Below are positions 5,358-6,515 of a DNA stretch of 6,515 nucleotides, piece after piece; within the stretch, counting starts at the first letter, position 1; each line of letters opens with the position of its first letter. The stretch is taken from assembly GCA_029268325.1 (NCBI GenBank), contig JAJUGC010000130.1:1-6515 (forward strand), given 5' to 3'. This stretch comes from Gammaproteobacteria bacterium. GTDB taxonomy: Bacteria > Pseudomonadota > Gammaproteobacteria > Pseudomonadales > Oleiphilaceae. The position numbers and the translations under genes are program-made. The notes under the pieces were generated by a model, which worked only from the letters and a program-made list of their open reading frames with translations, was not told the DNA's origin and did not search any database.

Positions 5358-6515
5358 TCAGCCCCGCCAGGGGCGGGAATGTCGAAAATAGAGGCTGCGC
5401 CTCTGGAAATAAAGGTCGCCCCCGGTGCCCGGCGTATGGGCGATGGCATCGTGCACGTAGCGGGCAAAGAACAGTTGTAGGGTCTTGGGTAGAGGCTCGG
5501 CAATTTTCATCCAGGTCAGCATATCCCGCTCAAAGGGTTTGATGGGCTTGACCACCAAAGCCCAGTCTCCCTGATGGCGATAGAGGATATCCTCTTCTAC
5601 CAGTTGCTCGTCCCGTTTGGGATGGAACGCCGAATTCGGCGCGTTGAACTCCGGAAAGCTCCCCTCCAAAAAACGCTGGCGCCATAGCAAGGCATCGTAT
5701 TGCTCTTTCAAGTTTTGGAATGCCTGAGACAGGTGCTGGCGCTCCGGTTCGTCATGGGCCTTCAGCCTGAACTGCTTCCAGATAGTGGTGGCCTGCTGTT
5801 CTGATGCAGAACTGTCCAACAGGCAGCGCAGCCACCGGAAATACAGGCATTCATGGTGTGACAGGGCGCGATAGAGGTCCGTTTCCGGAGGCAGGCGCCG
5901 ACCGTATTCCTCATAGAGATGTTGCAGGCTTTCTGGGATCTGGTACTCCCGATACAGGGGCTCATCCAAAACCTGGAGCTGTTCCAGGGGATAGAAGGGC
6001 ACGCCCTGTTCCTGAGCGGCTGCATACATATCTCTCAGGGGGATACGTGCAAGACTATTGCTGCGTCCCTGGTCTCCCTCTGCATAGCCACCGCCGACAT
6101 CTGAGTGCATGCCCGGATAGAGTTCTTCCCGCCGGTTGGGAGGCAGGGCCTGGGTCGGGGCATTGCGCAGGGACTGCAAATCGAAGAGGGTACGCCGCTC
6201 GTGGGCGGCCACACAATGGAAAACCTGGCCGACGCTGTCGGGAAGAGGGGGCAGGGAGGCTACATTGGCGGCAAAGGAGCCGAGGCTGAAGGTGCCCAGG
6301 GTGTCAAAGAGACCGATAAAACGGATCTGGAAATCCTTGCCCATTCGGTAGGTGCCACGCTGGCCCCCCAGGTCCGGCACACCCTCGGTCTCCAGGTGGA
6401 GGCTCAGGGCCCAGGCTAGAGCCGCGCCGCGCCCAAAGCCAAACAGGGAGATCTGATAGGGAAGGTGGCTATTGGTTTCCTGAAAGGTCTGGGCCAGGTC
6501 GTACAGGGCCTGGTG
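5358..6515 (-). CDS. DUF2235 / Tle1-like phospholipase-family protein, 5' end cut by window
   Basis: The frame is open from the right edge to TGA 5360-5358, giving 385 residues; the N-terminus lies outside, and the GTG at 6380 is internal, not the start. Numbering from the window edge, conserved DUF2235 blocks appear in order: LFGFGRGAA (24-32), FIGLFDTLG (66-74), HCVAAHERR (100-108), YPGMHSDVGGGY (133-144) and, near the end, FFARYVHDAIAH. The family includes Tle1 type VI secretion lipases, alpha/beta hydrolases with a Ser-Asp-His triad that attack membrane phospholipids of rival cells. The Asp- and His-containing motifs are present. The nucleophile motif, normally GFSRG, reads GFGRG: the codon at 6434-6432 is GGG, glycine. 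The visible protein may therefore be inactive or act differently. No VgrG, PAAR, adaptor or immunity gene is visible, and the downstream neighbour is the convergent thiolase, so type VI linkage is unproven. Confidence 0.85.
   Translation of the reverse strand, partial: HQALYDLAQTFQETNSHLPYQISLFGFGRGAALAWALSLHLETEGVPDLGGQRGTYRMGKDFQIRFIGLFDTLGTFSLGSFAANVASLPPLPDSVGQVFHCVAAHERRTLFDLQSLRNAPTQALPPNRREELYPGMHSDVGGGYAEGDQGRSNSLARIPLRDMYAAAQEQGVPFYPLEQLQVLDEPLYREYQIPESLQHLYEEYGRRLPPETDLYRALSHHECLYFRWLRCLLDSSASEQQATTIWKQFRLKAHDEPERQHLSQAFQNLKEQYDALLWRQRFLEGSFPEFNAPNSAFHPKRDEQLVEEDILYRHQGDWALVVKPIKPFERDMLTWMKIAEPLPKTLQLFFARYVHDAIAHTPGTGGDLYFQRRSLYFRHSRPWRG
5363..5377 (-). terminator. GC-rich hairpin over the last codons of the Tle1-like gene
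   Basis: CCCGCC (5363-5368) pairs with GGCGGG (5372-5377) over a three-base loop. It is encoded by the final codons just before the TGA (5360-5358) of the minus-strand gene. Only a weak TCTTT follows on that strand, so termination is uncertain; mRNA 3'-end protection is an alternative. Confidence 0.3.

Noticed and set aside
5358..6380. Start of the Tle1-like gene at GTG 6380
   Set aside because: The same frame is open to the right edge, and the upstream part encodes the conserved LFGFGRGAA segment, so the true start is outside the window.
5804..6419. Plus-strand frames opposite the Tle1-like gene
   Set aside because: They lack domain features, while the minus frame has several ordered DUF2235 motifs.

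Overview
The window reads as chromosomal DNA from a GC-rich, probably gammaproteobacterial genome. Marine lipid- or hydrocarbon-using genera such as Marinobacter or Alcanivorax would fit, but that assignment is an inference from protein style and gene content. It carries five genes, two of them cut by the window edges. There are no tRNA or rRNA genes, CRISPR arrays or insertion sequences that I can recognise.

Layout. Bases 1-728 (minus) hold most of a MaoC-like double hot-dog hydratase that runs off the left edge. A 353-base divergent control region follows, then an AraC-family regulator (1082-2098, plus). A pair of hairpins closes the regulator against a high-molecular-weight FabG-type ketoacyl reductase (2178-3593, minus). 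A second divergent control region (3594-3931) separates the reductase from a FadI/FadA2-like thiolase (3932-5212, plus), which ends in an intrinsic terminator. After a hairpin-rich convergent gap comes the C-terminal part of a DUF2235/Tle1-like protein (5358-6515, minus) whose start lies beyond the right edge.

How it works together. The hydratase, the two-domain reductase and the thiolase match the content of the mycobacterial htdX-fabG4-fadA2 cluster. They could carry out reversible thiolase, NADH-dependent ketoacyl reduction and (R)-specific dehydration/hydration on CoA-linked chains. Here they are split into three transcription units around an AraC regulator, which is the obvious candidate for controlling them. 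Both divergent control regions contain inverted or direct repeats that could be operators.

The Tle1-like gene appears unrelated to the lipid cluster. It keeps the conserved Asp and His motifs of its family, but the usual nucleophile serine of the GFSRG motif is a glycine. That is the most unusual single observation in the window. I did not find a clearly novel multigene system.
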